Position numbers and translations under genes: made by a program. 64,000 nt of DNA from Listeria goaensis (lineage in GTDB: Bacteria > Bacillota > Bacilli > Lactobacillales > Listeriaceae), in contig NZ_FYBQ01000002.1 of the NCBI RefSeq assembly GCF_900186125.1, positions 335,384 through 399,383 of the forward strand. Reading direction: 5' to 3'. This document shows positions 8,213 to 17,664 of this stretch, one piece after another. The notes below the pieces were generated by a model that searched no databases, was not told the DNA's origin, and saw nothing but the letters and a program-made list of their open reading frames with translations. Positions within the stretch are counted from its first letter, which is position 1. Each line of letters starts with the position of its first letter.

Positions 8213-9049
8213 TTACGCATATAATTCTTTGAAATTAACAACTTCTAGCTTGAAATCATCAAGTTTATTTGTTGTTACTGTATTGAAATAATTAAATGAC
8301 GGAACTAAAACAAAATATTCATAGTTTGTTTTATCGTTGATATTTATAGCATTCTGCAAATTTGAAACACCGTTAAATTCAAAAACATCACCTTGTTTAT
8401 AAGCGCCAGTAAATATTAACGTTCGATCATTTACAGTGAAATTTGCATTTGTTCCATCGCTCAAAGCAGTTGCTTTCAGTGTAAAAGGTGATTCTAGCTG
8501 ATTACATGCAACCGTGCCCATATATTGAAACTTTTCATGTTGAACAAGCGCTGTTTTCTCGTCTGATTCTCCAAATGGCAAATCACTAGTTGTAAACGAA
8601 AGTTCTATTCTATAGACAAGCTTCTTTTCTGTAGCATTTTTTAACTCTGGTTTAATTACTGAATCTAGATACACTTTATAGTGATACGGATAAGAATATT
8701 TCATTCTTTCTGATTCTCGATTTGTTAAAATTGTTAAATCTCGAAAAGAATATAGACCAAAGCCCTCAAAATCATATTCTGTTATTTGAAAAGGCTTTAC
8801 GCTTGAAAGTAAAGCGTAAAGCCTATCACGTTTTTCTTGCATTTCTCTTTTTGAATTTGCTTCTATTTCTGCACTAACTTTAATTTTTTTGGAAACTCTT
8901 TTTACATTTGTTGTTACAAATCCGCTTCTTGCCCGAATATCTTTTTGTGATACTGCTAATTCGGGTGATGAAACTTCAATATTAAAAACTTTTATTTGAA
9001 GATCTGATAAAAAAACCGTTTCTTTTTTGTTTTTAATTAATAAATCCAT
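8213..9049 (-). CDS. Distal tail protein (Dit)
   Basis: 278 residues. The ATG at 9049 overlaps the stop of the tape measure gene as TGATG and has AGGTGA upstream. N-terminal beta-rich half (IKNKKETVFLSD...VKRVSKKIKVSAEI) and a C-terminal galectin-like half are typical of Sipho_tail/Dit proteins, which form the hexameric ring joining tail tube to baseplate. Gene order tape measure, Dit, Tal, BppU is the standard siphovirus arrangement. Confidence 0.85.
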   Translation of the reverse strand: MDLLIKNKKETVFLSDLQIKVFNIEVSSPELAVSQKDIRARSGFVTTNVKRVSKKIKVSAEIEANSKREMQEKRDRLYALLSSVKPFQITEYDFEGFGLYSFRDLTILTNRESERMKYSYPYHYKVYLDSVIKPELKNATEKKLVYRIELSFTTSDLPFGESDEKTALVQHEKFQYMGTVACNQLESPFTLKATALSDGTNANFTVNDRTLIFTGAYKQGDVFEFNGVSNLQNAININDKTNYEYFVLVPSFNYFNTVTTNKLDDFKLEVVNFKELYA

Positions 9050-12000
9050 CAACGTCCATCACCTCTTATAGTATTTATTTTCACTCGAGCTTTTGCGTCT
9101 TCACGCTTAAGCCATGTCCGCACTTTGTCCCCTGTCCAATCTTGGTGCACATTAACAACGATAGGTCTTTCATCTGATTCATTTGGATATGTGCCAGTTC
9201 CAATGTCATTAGAATTTGTGTTAACTGTTCTTGATAGTTCAGTTTCGACCTTTATTTTTCCGTTTTCTGGAAAAAGTGAAGTGAAATCTAGTTGAGATTG
9301 AGAAGAAAAAGCATCAAAAATTGACCCTGTCATGCTTTTGACGGTCCCCATGACGTTTTTAAATTCATTTTCCAATCCTTTATTTAAGCCTTGCATAATA
9401 GCGTTTCCTGCTGGAATAAGCAACTTTCTGTCATAACTTATAGGTCCTTTATGGTCTTTAATCCAATCTGCTACTCCACCAATAAATTTCTTAACACCGC
9501 CAAACGCCGATTTCAATCCTTTTAAAAATCCATTAATAATTGCTTTACCAGCATTTACTAGAGAATCAGGGACGAAAACGCCTATAATCGCTTTAAGTAG
9601 ATTCAAAGCGGCTGATTTTATTGCTCCTTGCCTAGAACTGATCTTGTTGGCTAGTCCGTTTACTAAATTTATACCAGCATCAAGCAATCTCCCTGAAGTT
9701 TGGACAATCCCGCGAACCATTGCATCAACTAAATTCATTGCCGCGCTTACAATTGCAGGTATTTTCCTAGCAATACCGTTCAAAAATTTAACAATGATAT
9801 TCACACCTGCGTTTACAATCTTTCCTAAATTATTAGCAATACCGTTCAAAAATTTAGCAATTAAATTTGCGCCTGCTGTTACAAGTTTGTCGATATTTTT
9901 AGCAATTCCATTTAGAACGCTCACAACAAATTTAACGCCTGCCTCTACTAAAGCAGGGAGTTTCTTAATTAACGCATTAAGAAAGTTCACACCAATTTCT
10001 ATAGCCTTTGTAGTAATTTTACCCATATTTGCCGCAATTCCGCTAAGAATCGAAAGAATCATTTGGATCCCTGCCTGCACGAGCTGAGGCATCGCATTTG
10101 CTAAAGTAGTCAAGAAAGTAGTCACCATATTTACAAATGTATTGATAATCAAAGGCATGTTCGCATTGATAACTTTTACAAATCCAACAATCATATTCGC
10201 AAACCCAACACCTAAAGTTGTCAGCGTTGGAATTATTTCGGTCATATGTGCACTAAGTGTTACAATTGCATTTATTAACATGGCAAGTCCTGCGCTTGCC
10301 GCCGCAATCGAAAGACCAATAGCAGCAACTGCCGCACCAAATACACCAATACCTAAAGCGTTAGCTGTTAAGGCTGGTCCCAGCAAGGCAAATACACCAG
10401 CCAGTGCCGCAATCGCTACAGTAACTGCTGTGACAGCAACAATACCCTTCGTTCCAGTCTCTGCAAGCCTAGCAATCCCAGCCGCAAACACACCAATTCC
10501 CGCTGTTACTAGTCCAATAACAGCGCCAATTTTAACAAGTGAGGTACCCATCCCACCCATGCTTTTTGTTGATGATGAAAGTGGTTTAGTTAGAGAAGAG
10601 AAAGTCCCTTCCATTTTTGAACCCACTTTTGAAAAAGCTTTGAATGGATTCAACGCACCTAATATTTGTTTACCGAATTTCATAAACAAACCAATTAAAG
10701 CTGTAATGCCACCTGCAAGACCAAATGTTAGTGCGTCAGGATTTGAAAACGCCTTCTTAAGCGCGTCCCCAACTGTTTTTATAATGTTTCTGAATGTTTC
10801 TGAATGCTTATAAAGCTGAACAAATCCAACAACTAATAAAGAAATTGCCGCTATAACTAAAAAAATTGGACTTTTTAACAGTCCAAATCCTTTACTCAAT
10901 AATGAAATGGACTTGCCCGAATTACCAAGCAATCCAATTGCTGTTGCCGCCGTCTTAACATTTGCTGTAAACATCATAAGCTTTCCAGTTATTAGCATGA
11001 TTGGACCAACTGCCGCCGCAATCCCTAACAAAGTTAAGATAAAATTTTGAACTTGTGGTGACGCATTTGTGAATTTATCGACCATTTTCCCGATAAAATC
11101 TGCTACTTTTCTAATTGTTGGCGCTAACTTATCCCCTATCGTGATTGCCGCCGATTCTAATGAACCTCCAAGTTGCTCAATAGCAGATTTAGCATTATCT
11201 TGCATAGTTTTAGCCATTTTAGCCGCTGACCCATCTGAATTTTCAAGGCTTTTAGTTAGCTTGTCTAGCTTTCCTTTTTGCGCATTAAGGAGGATATTCA
11301 TAGCGCGCCCACCCTGAACACCATACATTTGAGAAATGTAATAGCCTTTTTGTTCATCAGTCATACCAGAAAGTTTGCCTTTCAGTTCATGAACTTGTGT
11401 AGAAAGTGACTTCATGCGCCCCTTGCTATCATAAGCATTGAACCCGATTTGAGCCATTGCGTCAGCCGCTGCTTTTGAGGGATTTTGAATTTTCGTCAGT
11501 GCCATACCCAAGTTCGAACCCGCCATTGACCCTTTTACACCTGCATCGGATAACATACCAATGGCTGCTGCTGTTTCTTCAAGTGATAGCCTTGCTCCAT
11601 GCGCTTGAGGAGCTACCATTTTTAACGCCTCGCCCATATCGTTTGCTTCTGCATTTGTATCAGCCGCTGCACGTGCAAAAACGTCTGCTACGTGACCCGA
11701 TTTACTCGCTTCTAGACCAAATCCATTTAGCGCAACAGCCGCGTTTTCTGCCGCATTTGCAACATTTCCACCGGATACAGCTGCTAAATCTAAAACGCCT
11801 GGCATTGATTTCATAATTTGCTGTGGCTTCATACCTGCACTTGCTAGATTCTCCATGCCTTCCGCTGCTTCTTTAGCGCTAAAAGCTGTTTTAGCCCCTA
11901 AGGAAATAGCTTGTTTTTTTAGTGCTTCTAACTCCTTACCTGTTGCACCTGAAATCGCTTGAACGCGCGACATTTGCGCACCAAAGTCCATTGATACTTT

Positions 12001-12210
12001 ACTCGCTACCACTCCCATTGCCATAAGCGGTAGTGTAACCCCTTTTGTAAGGCTACCTCCAACATTTCCAAGTGTTTTCCCAACTGCTCCCATGCTAGTT
12101 TCTGTTCCTTTTTTAAAAGCTTCAACAGTACGTTGTGCGTTTTTAAAAACAGGGCTAAAACTTGAATCAACTGCTTTAAGTACCGCTGTAACAGAATAAG
12201 ATTCCCCCAA
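9049..12210 (-). CDS. Tail tape measure protein (TP901 family)
   Basis: 1053 residues, start TTG 12210 directly after the upstream stop. An N-terminal phage-minor-tail core region (MSRVQAISGATGKELEALKK) matches the TP901 tape measure family. Long helical region with several hydrophobic runs follows, then tandem ~25-residue repeats of the type NLIAKFLNGIANNLGKIVNAG between about residues 700 and 860. Its length sets tail length; it also helps genome ejection. Repeats are visible at DNA level as well (9700-10100). Long open frames on the plus strand here are shadows of this gene. Confidence 0.93.
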   Translation of the reverse strand: MGESYSVTAVLKAVDSSFSPVFKNAQRTVEAFKKGTETSMGAVGKTLGNVGGSLTKGVTLPLMAMGVVASKVSMDFGAQMSRVQAISGATGKELEALKKQAISLGAKTAFSAKEAAEGMENLASAGMKPQQIMKSMPGVLDLAAVSGGNVANAAENAAVALNGFGLEASKSGHVADVFARAAADTNAEANDMGEALKMVAPQAHGARLSLEETAAAIGMLSDAGVKGSMAGSNLGMALTKIQNPSKAAADAMAQIGFNAYDSKGRMKSLSTQVHELKGKLSGMTDEQKGYYISQMYGVQGGRAMNILLNAQKGKLDKLTKSLENSDGSAAKMAKTMQDNAKSAIEQLGGSLESAAITIGDKLAPTIRKVADFIGKMVDKFTNASPQVQNFILTLLGIAAAVGPIMLITGKLMMFTANVKTAATAIGLLGNSGKSISLLSKGFGLLKSPIFLVIAAISLLVVGFVQLYKHSETFRNIIKTVGDALKKAFSNPDALTFGLAGGITALIGLFMKFGKQILGALNPFKAFSKVGSKMEGTFSSLTKPLSSSTKSMGGMGTSLVKIGAVIGLVTAGIGVFAAGIARLAETGTKGIVAVTAVTVAIAALAGVFALLGPALTANALGIGVFGAAVAAIGLSIAAASAGLAMLINAIVTLSAHMTEIIPTLTTLGVGFANMIVGFVKVINANMPLIINTFVNMVTTFLTTLANAMPQLVQAGIQMILSILSGIAANMGKITTKAIEIGVNFLNALIKKLPALVEAGVKFVVSVLNGIAKNIDKLVTAGANLIAKFLNGIANNLGKIVNAGVNIIVKFLNGIARKIPAIVSAAMNLVDAMVRGIVQTSGRLLDAGINLVNGLANKISSRQGAIKSAALNLLKAIIGVFVPDSLVNAGKAIINGFLKGLKSAFGGVKKFIGGVADWIKDHKGPISYDRKLLIPAGNAIMQGLNKGLENEFKNVMGTVKSMTGSIFDAFSSQSQLDFTSLFPENGKIKVETELSRTVNTNSNDIGTGTYPNESDERPIVVNVHQDWTGDKVRTWLKREDAKARVKINTIRGDGR

Positions 12211-12588
12211 TCACCTCACCTCTTCCTGCTTTTTCTGCCTGTACTCTGCTAAATTATTTCTAATTTTCCTCAGTCTTTCTTGTTCAAGTAGTTTCTTTGT
12301 ACCTTTTTCGTTGTATGGAACGTATTGAGGATTGAAAGACTGCTTAATTTTAGTTTCTTCTTTTTCGTAATTGAAAAAATCCGAAAACCTCTCATACACT
12401 GGTTTTCCTGTTTTGCCTTTAGTCGCTTTTACAACTTGATTAAACCAAGCTGACATTGCCAAATCTCGCTCTTTATCAAGCGATTTCAAACGGAATGCTT
12501 CCATTCTTATTTCATATTCAACCTGCGTCATTCGTTTTATTTCGTTGATAGCATGAAAACCTAAAAAGCGAAGCGAATTTACTAACAT
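12211..12588 (-). CDS. Tail assembly chaperone, downstream part (gpT-like)
   Basis: 125 residues, rich in charged helix. It lies between the first chaperone and the tape measure, the place of the T part of the lambda-type G/GT chaperone. The minus-one frame relative to gene 12627-12998 is open from about 12706 through the gene's stop and into this frame without a stop, giving a fusion that reads SLTDIREESERVYHE into the ATG at 12588. That supports a frameshift-made long form. There is also a normal ATG here, though no strong ribosome site. Confidence 0.72.
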   Translation of the reverse strand: MLVNSLRFLGFHAINEIKRMTQVEYEIRMEAFRLKSLDKERDLAMSAWFNQVVKATKGKTGKPVYERFSDFFNYEKEETKIKQSFNPQYVPYNEKGTKKLLEQERLRKIRNNLAEYRQKKQEEVR

Positions 12589-12626
12589 TTCGTGGTAAAC
12601 TCGCTCGCTTTCTTCCCTTATATCGG

Positions 12627-12998
12627 TTAGGCTTCCTCCGCTTGATTCAATTGCGCTGTTTGAAGGTTCTCTTCCGCTGTCTTCAATGCTAACTTTGACA
12701 CGTTAGATTCTCGTAATTCTTTAAGAACACCTTCAAACACTTCTTCGATGTTGTCGCAAGATTCTAAGTAAGAATCTAACTCATTTTGTGAAATTTTCGG
12801 CGTTTCTGTTGCGTTTGCATTTTTCAAAATATCAGAAAGAATAACCACATCATTGCTAAGTAAAAGCGGTAATGTTGCATTCAATCCAAACCCAAATTTA
12901 AGCCCATTTTGATTAATTGAATATTTCTTGTCGAGTTCACGAACAAAGCCAATTCCAAATTTAAACATATATACCGTATTATTAATTTTCAGTTCCAT
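12627..12998 (-). CDS. Tail assembly chaperone (gpG-like, TAC family)
   Basis: 123 residues: MELKINNTVYMFKFGIGFVR start, a family-typical helical core, and an acidic C-terminus. Proteins of this family bind the tape measure while tail tube subunits assemble around it. The stop is followed by the -1 open frame described for 12211-12588. I found no canonical X_XXY_YYZ heptamer in the overlap. Confidence 0.8.
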   Translation of the reverse strand: MELKINNTVYMFKFGIGFVRELDKKYSINQNGLKFGFGLNATLPLLLSNDVVILSDILKNANATETPKISQNELDSYLESCDNIEEVFEGVLKELRESNVSKLALKTAEENLQTAQLNQAEEA

Positions 12999-13028
12999 TT
13001 TATTGCTCCTTATTTTTTAATTTTTAGG

Positions 13029-13538
13029 TTACGCTGTTGGTACTTCTGTATACACAGATAAATCGCGGAAAGCGTAGCTTACTTCTTCTTCTTGGTCAGC
13101 AGTAAGAGTTAACTCTCCTCTTGCTCCGCTTCCAATAACGCTAAAGTCTGCTTTATTTGTCGAATTTCCATCAGCATCATGGTCTTCTTCTATATTTGTA
13201 ACATTTACTTGGAAATACCAAGCCTTATACTTGCCCTCAGTTGTTTTGCTAGAACGGTCAATCTCCCAAATTTCCACAATCTCATCTTTTTCAATCGCTT
13301 CAATTAGTAAATCATTCAACGGATCATCGCTAAGAATATTCTCCACACTCGCTTCAACAGTTAAAGGTGAAGTTGAGTTGACATTTCCGTCTTTAGTCGC
13401 TGTTGAATCTGAATCGCGCGAGCGAGTAAAATTATGCGTAGTTTGAAGCGCTAGTTTAATTCCCGTTTGTTCTGCCGCTGTACTTAACAATCGAAAAGCT
13501 AGAAATGTATTTGTACCTTGTTTTGCAGTGTATTCCAT
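13029..13538 (-). CDS. Major tail (tube) protein
   Basis: 169 residues, TP901-1 major tail family by pattern (MEYTAKQGTNTFLAFRL, SRDSDSTATKDGNVN, EIWEIDRSS). It polymerises to the tail tube. Position directly before the chaperone genes is conserved. In Listeria phage PSA and relatives the tail protein also has a frameshifted long form; no such extension is evident here because the stop is followed by a short AT-rich gap. Confidence 0.85.
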   Translation of the reverse strand: MEYTAKQGTNTFLAFRLLSTAAEQTGIKLALQTTHNFTRSRDSDSTATKDGNVNSTSPLTVEASVENILSDDPLNDLLIEAIEKDEIVEIWEIDRSSKTTEGKYKAWYFQVNVTNIEEDHDADGNSTNKADFSVIGSGARGELTLTADQEEEVSYAFRDLSVYTEVPTA

Positions 13539-13555
13539 ATTTATCTACTCCATTC

Positions 13556-13957
13556 TTAAATTAATCTCATATCAATCGAAAAAACCCCGTGCCATAAAAA
13601 CGTGTCCGCGACAGAAGTGTCACCCACCATTTGGCTACTTGCCGAATTAAAAACTGCTTGAAATTTATAATGGTCCGTTTGTTTTAGTTCTCTAGCAACC
13701 ATAAGAAAACAGGTAAGCATATCACTCACCTGTTTTCTTTGCTTTTGCTCTCCCCAAGCGTGAAGCAAAATATTAATATTTCCGCTAATGTAACTTTTGT
13801 TTGCCTCTGCAACTAACTGTGTATTTCCAACAACTGCGAAGGGATATTTTGTTTCTTTCGGTGGCAAGTAGTCAAATACTCGGTAGCCTTCCTTTTCTAA
13901 TGCAATAAAAAAAGCATCAAACAATTCTTGTTCAGGTGCTATCATCGGTATAGTCAT
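13556..13957 (-). CDS. Tail completion / DUF3168-like minor structural protein
   Basis: 133 residues. The order of short genes between head connectors and the tail tube, and the pattern of an N-terminal helix (EQELFDAFFIALEKEGYRVFDYLPP) followed by beta strands, fit the tail terminator (DUF3168, gp17-like) class that caps the tail tube and joins it to the head. Assigned from gene order and length. Confidence 0.7.
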   Translation of the reverse strand: MTIPMIAPEQELFDAFFIALEKEGYRVFDYLPPKETKYPFAVVGNTQLVAEANKSYISGNINILLHAWGEQKQRKQVSDMLTCFLMVARELKQTDHYKFQAVFNSASSQMVGDTSVADTFLWHGVFSIDMRLI

Positions 13958-13961
13958 TTGT

Positions 13962-14288
13962 TCACCTCATTAAATCCTTTAATTCCTTTACAAACTCACC
14001 TTTGGTATCATTGAAAGCTGGTCCAACATGCGGTGTTCCAGCTTGAAACCTCGTACCATTTTCTTGATAAGGAGCATATTCCGCATCACTTGAAACAACA
14101 GCAGATTCGCCGTTTTCCTCGAGCTCAAGAAAAATATGGTTCTTCAAAAAACTTGTATCCACCGGTGCATATTTTTTTGCCCGTTGTTGCATCACTGCAC
14201 CTTTTTGTTTCACAACTCGCTTAACAGCTTCATGTGATACACCTTTTCTTAACGCCGCTTCTAGTCCTTGAATACCGTTTAATTTCAA
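13962..14288 (-). CDS. HK97 gp10-like head-tail component
   Basis: 108 residues. The pattern KYAPVDTSFLKNHI ... EYAPYQENGTRFQAGTPHVGPAF is characteristic of the HK97-gp10 putative tail-component family (PVDTG-L and Y-E-GT-R motifs). It acts at the head-tail joint. It overlaps no neighbour and lies one base from the next gene. Confidence 0.85.
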   Translation of the reverse strand: MKLNGIQGLEAALRKGVSHEAVKRVVKQKGAVMQQRAKKYAPVDTSFLKNHIFLELEENGESAVVSSDAEYAPYQENGTRFQAGTPHVGPAFNDTKGEFVKELKDLMR

Positions 14289-14289
14289 T

Positions 14290-14586
14290 TTATTTCACCT
14301 CGCCAACGAGTAAAACACTTGTTTTCAAAGGGAAACGGGAAGTTTTTAATTCATATTTTTTCTTATCAATCATCAAGTAATCAAAAATAGGGGCTCTTTG
14401 TCCTGCTATTCTAACCACTTTCACATTTTGATTGTAGCTTCCAAAAAGCTCTTTTGTTCGATTTGTTCCGACATCTGTAACGTTGCAAAAAACCTTTTCA
14501 ATAAGTCTATCAGCACCGTATTCGTGTGTTGCAGGATTATATTTCTTATCCTCTTCCCAAAATTCAACAGCAGTGTCAAAACGCAT
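14290..14586 (-). CDS. Head closure protein (SPP1 gp16-like)
   Basis: 98 residues, beta-rich, with the pattern EFWEEDKKYNPATHEY ... VTDVGTNRTKELFGSYNQ typical of head-closure/stopper proteins in A118-like phages. It would plug the capsid after DNA packaging. Assignment is from order and pattern. Confidence 0.72.
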   Translation of the reverse strand: MRFDTAVEFWEEDKKYNPATHEYGADRLIEKVFCNVTDVGTNRTKELFGSYNQNVKVVRIAGQRAPIFDYLMIDKKKYELKTSRFPLKTSVLLVGEVK

Positions 14587-14589
14587 ATT

Positions 14590-14910
14590 TCACCCTCCGA
14601 ACGGATTAATAAACTTAACCGCTTTTTTTGACTTGTTTTTTTTGTCAATATAGCGGTTTATATCATCTGAAAACTCATCAAAATCGCTTGTGCTGAACGT
14701 TATTGATTCGCCTTCTTGAGAATATGCAGTCATTCCCTCGTTTTTAATGCGATTAAACCGTTTTATAGCAACTTCCGTTACAATGTAATTCAGCTGGTCT
14801 GGAACTGTGCTCTCCTCAATTTTTTGAAGAAGTCGCTCTTCCGTCATTCGTTTTATCACTTCTATTTTCTCTTCAAATGTTCCAGAAATTAAAACTTCAA
14901 TATCATTCAT
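14590..14910 (-). CDS. Head-tail connector (adaptor) protein
   Basis: 106 residues, start ATG 14910 overlapping the upstream stop by eight bases. Helical (LISGTFEEKIEVIKRMTEER, YIVTEVAIKRFNRIKNEG) with the ending typical of gp15/gp6-like adaptors that bind the portal ring. Assigned by gene order and helical pattern. Confidence 0.75.
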   Translation of the reverse strand: MNDIEVLISGTFEEKIEVIKRMTEERLLQKIEESTVPDQLNYIVTEVAIKRFNRIKNEGMTAYSQEGESITFSTSDFDEFSDDINRYIDKKNKSKKAVKFINPFGG

Positions 14911-15088
14911 TATCAATTTCCGCTTGCTCTTCTATAATTGGCGATTTCAGGGCGTTCTTATCGCCTAAAAGCTCATTCAAACGAGTTTTGGTCGGTTTCT
15001 TTGCACCTTTACGAGGGTATTCTGCACCAATTTCATAAATATACTTACTATCATTTTTATCAGAAAAAGCTTGAATTACTTTATACAT
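14903..15088 (-). CDS. Small head-region protein
   Basis: 61 residues from ATG 15088, with GGAGG seven bases upstream (the GTG at 15094 is between them). MYKVIQAFSDKNDSKYIYEI followed by YPRKGAKKPTKTRLNELLG resembles small proteins found between major capsid and connector genes of A118-type phages. Function unknown; perhaps a capsid accessory. Confidence 0.7.
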   Translation of the reverse strand: MYKVIQAFSDKNDSKYIYEIGAEYPRKGAKKPTKTRLNELLGDKNALKSPIIEEQAEIDNE

Positions 15089-15120
15089 GTTCACGCCTCC
15101 TTAATCTCGAATCTCGTTTA

Positions 15121-16026
15121 TTATGCTACTGGTGTTTCAGTAGTTCCGATTGCTACCTTAACAACGCCGTCTACCACTTCTGGGAATAGTGTAATTCCTG
15201 TAAAAATTGAGGATTGGTCTGTTAAATTTGTTGTATTATCATCTTTTACAAGCCCAATCAGTCCAAGCTCATCAGATACAACTTGTTTATTGTGGAAAAT
15301 TTTACTTGCTTCTCCGTTTACATCGATATAGGCAAGATTAATATTATCTTGTACAGTTGCATATACAGCGCCTTGTGGTACTGAATTGTTGATCATAACC
15401 GTAACGTTCGTAAAACCTTTTAGAAGAGTTAGACCAAAACCAACAGCTTCCCCATTAGTAATCACGGCATCACCTAAATAATCTCCAGCATCGAGCGGGT
15501 TAATGAAAACAATTACACCAATTTCTTCATCATCGAATAAATCACCAAGTTTGCCCCACGCCTTTCCAAACGCTTCTTGTAAGCCTGAAACTGTGCCTAA
15601 ATCTGTTGGAGCTGTTGCTAAAAAACTAAAGAAATCCGTGCGCACATCTTTTTGGATTTTGTTCAACACTTTTCTATCCGTTTGGTTCGCCGCTAAGTCA
15701 TAACCTACACGTTGAACTTCTTCGATGGAAACAGATTTACGATATTTTTTGAATCCTACCTCAATTTCACGGTCCTTCACACGTCCAACATGTGTAAGTG
15801 GAATATCTGCACCTTCTGCTACAATACCTTGTGCGGCATTTGCATCGGTCGGTAAAGTAACCGTGAATTTCCACATTTGGATTTTATTTCCCTGCTTTAA
15901 CGGCTGCGGACGTGTAATACCTAGCGCCGCTTTCAACTTATCTAAGCTCGTACCAAATTTATTTACAAAATCAATTGCTTCTACCTCTCCCATATCAGGA
16001 ACTTTAATTAAATTTTCTTCTGCCAT
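15121..16026 (-). CDS. cps: Major capsid protein
   Basis: 301 residues, HK97-fold family by position after scaffold and by the pattern EVGFKKYRKSVSIEEVQRVG, then DLFDDEEIGVIVFINPLDAGDYLGDAVIT. In the A118 group this gene is called cps. It forms the icosahedral shell; a scaffold protein is encoded just upstream. Good AAGGAG upstream of ATG 16026. Confidence 0.9.
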   Translation of the reverse strand: MAEENLIKVPDMGEVEAIDFVNKFGTSLDKLKAALGITRPQPLKQGNKIQMWKFTVTLPTDANAAQGIVAEGADIPLTHVGRVKDREIEVGFKKYRKSVSIEEVQRVGYDLAANQTDRKVLNKIQKDVRTDFFSFLATAPTDLGTVSGLQEAFGKAWGKLGDLFDDEEIGVIVFINPLDAGDYLGDAVITNGEAVGFGLTLLKGFTNVTVMINNSVPQGAVYATVQDNINLAYIDVNGEASKIFHNKQVVSDELGLIGLVKDDNTTNLTDQSSIFTGITLFPEVVDGVVKVAIGTTETPVA

Positions 16027-16053
16027 TTTACATTCTCCTTCGTTTTAAAAAAT

Positions 16054-16671
16054 TTATTTGAATAAATTAATATTCTCAGCAATAGCTTTCTTTCTCTCGA
16101 AGTCATCTGGAATATTCATGATTTCTTTTTTAGACATCGTTTTTGTTGTTTTCCCCGAACTTCTTGGTGTTTTTCCTTTTAGTAAAGTTTGAACTGCTGA
16201 TTCTTGAACTTGATTCGCAAAATCAATCAAAGCCTTAGCGTTTTTATATGTCATATCTGACTCGTTTGAAACGACCATGCTTAAAACATCGTCTGTCACG
16301 GACAAGCCTGCTTCTTTAAATACAGCATCAGTTTGCTTCACGGTTTCCGCTCTTGCTAATTGTGCTTTTAACCGCTCGATTTCTTTTTCTTGCTCGGCAC
16401 GTTCCGCCATTTCTTTATCTTCAACAGATAGTTCTTTGACATCTTTTTGTTTTTCGAGTTCAGAAATACGCGACTGCGCTTGTTTGAGTTGCTCAGCAAA
16501 TTCATTTTTATCAGCTTGTTCTTTGCCAATTCGCTTCTGAAGTTTTTCGACAACTTTATCAGCTTCAAGCTTCGGTTGTTCATCAGCCGGCACTTTTGAA
16601 TCAACCGAGTTACTTTCTTCCGCCGCTTGTTGTTCATTATCTTCTAAAGCTTCTTTTATTTCTTCTGCCAT
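16054..16671 (-). CDS. Capsid scaffold protein (DUF4355-like)
   Basis: 205 residues, strongly acidic N-terminus, a long coiled coil (about 35-105, KVVEKLQKRIGKEQADKNEF onward) and a C-terminal globular end (KTMSKKEIMNIPDDFERKKA). This is the standard look of scaffolding proteins encoded right before the capsid gene. It guides procapsid assembly and is then lost. Confidence 0.88.
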   Translation of the reverse strand: MAEEIKEALEDNEQQAAEESNSVDSKVPADEQPKLEADKVVEKLQKRIGKEQADKNEFAEQLKQAQSRISELEKQKDVKELSVEDKEMAERAEQEKEIERLKAQLARAETVKQTDAVFKEAGLSVTDDVLSMVVSNESDMTYKNAKALIDFANQVQESAVQTLLKGKTPRSSGKTTKTMSKKEIMNIPDDFERKKAIAENINLFK

Positions 16672-16767
16672 TTAAAACGCTCCTTTCACGCATTTAAAGC
16701 CTTGGGAGGCTATTAATTTACTCAGGTTGTTCTTTTACGCCTGCAACACACGGAAAAAGGCGTGCAA

Positions 16768-17664
16768 TCACGCATAAGCCGCTAAACTACATCTACAACA
16801 TGGGTGTATTGGTGGCTTAGGTGCTTTTTCAAGGGAGTATATCCCGTTGTTAGCACTTGCGATATCTGCGCAATTTTCGCATGCTGTCGGCTCAGCAATA
16901 AACATGACTTTTGTGTATCCATTTCGCTTAAAGCTACCTATTTGTGCATCAGTTTGCACTCGTGCCGTTTCAGTGCGAAGAAGTCGTTCAATCGTATATC
17001 GTTTATTTGAAACTTCCTCACGCACATTTTTCATTATTTCTCTGGCTAATGTTTTGGGATTTGTTCCTTGAACCATCGCGCGGCTTATAATAGCATCTAA
17101 ACGTGCTTTTAATTCATCTTGGCTAACCCAAAGACGGTCCGACCATGTCGCACCGTTAAAACTTGCATTTAAAACTGCATTTAATTTAGAAAGCATACTA
17201 GTACTTTTGTTAAGTCCTAATATGCCAGCTTGGCGCTCCATCTCATCAACGTAACTTTGTGATAGCCATTGTTTAAGAACCGCTTCTTCTTTTAAGTGGA
17301 ACTCGATTAATTCAATGCCTATTTTCGCTTTTAAATACTCTAGTCGATTGATTCGCATTGTTGCGTTGTACAATTTAAGGCGCGCATTTGCGTATTTACT
17401 AAAGTCTTTATCTTTAACCATTCGCTTTGCAATTCTTTCAAAAGATGCTATATCAGCTTTAGAAACTTTTTTTAAAACCTTTTGCATGGATAGACCTGTA
17501 GCGTCAGCATATTTTATATAATTTTGGTTGATTTCAAGTTCAAGCTGTTTGATTAGCTCTTGACATCGCTTTTCAAGTTGGCGAGCATACGCACGGTCAT
17601 TTTTAATATTTTGTTCAATCCACTTTTTTTCTCGTTTAATCCAATATTCTTCATTCTTCGGCAT
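16768..17664 (-). CDS. Minor capsid / head morphogenesis protein (SPP1 gp7, Mu F type)
   Basis: 298 residues. The C-terminal half has the Mu gpF-like domain: RTETARVQTDAQIGSFKRNG, then a cysteine set ACENCADI ... IHPCCRCSLAA that could bind zinc. Proteins of this family bind the portal and enter the procapsid in a few copies. It overlaps the portal gene by 14 bases. Between it and the scaffold gene is a 96-bp gap with small hairpins (GCCTCCCAAGGC) and no gene. Confidence 0.87.
   Translation of the reverse strand: MPKNEEYWIKREKKWIEQNIKNDRAYARQLEKRCQELIKQLELEINQNYIKYADATGLSMQKVLKKVSKADIASFERIAKRMVKDKDFSKYANARLKLYNATMRINRLEYLKAKIGIELIEFHLKEEAVLKQWLSQSYVDEMERQAGILGLNKSTSMLSKLNAVLNASFNGATWSDRLWVSQDELKARLDAIISRAMVQGTNPKTLAREIMKNVREEVSNKRYTIERLLRTETARVQTDAQIGSFKRNGYTKVMFIAEPTACENCADIASANNGIYSLEKAPKPPIHPCCRCSLAAYA

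Noticed and set aside
9644..11816. Long plus-strand open frames opposite the tape measure gene
   Set aside because: They mirror the repetitive codon use of the minus-strand tape measure gene, lack ribosome sites and resemble no protein.
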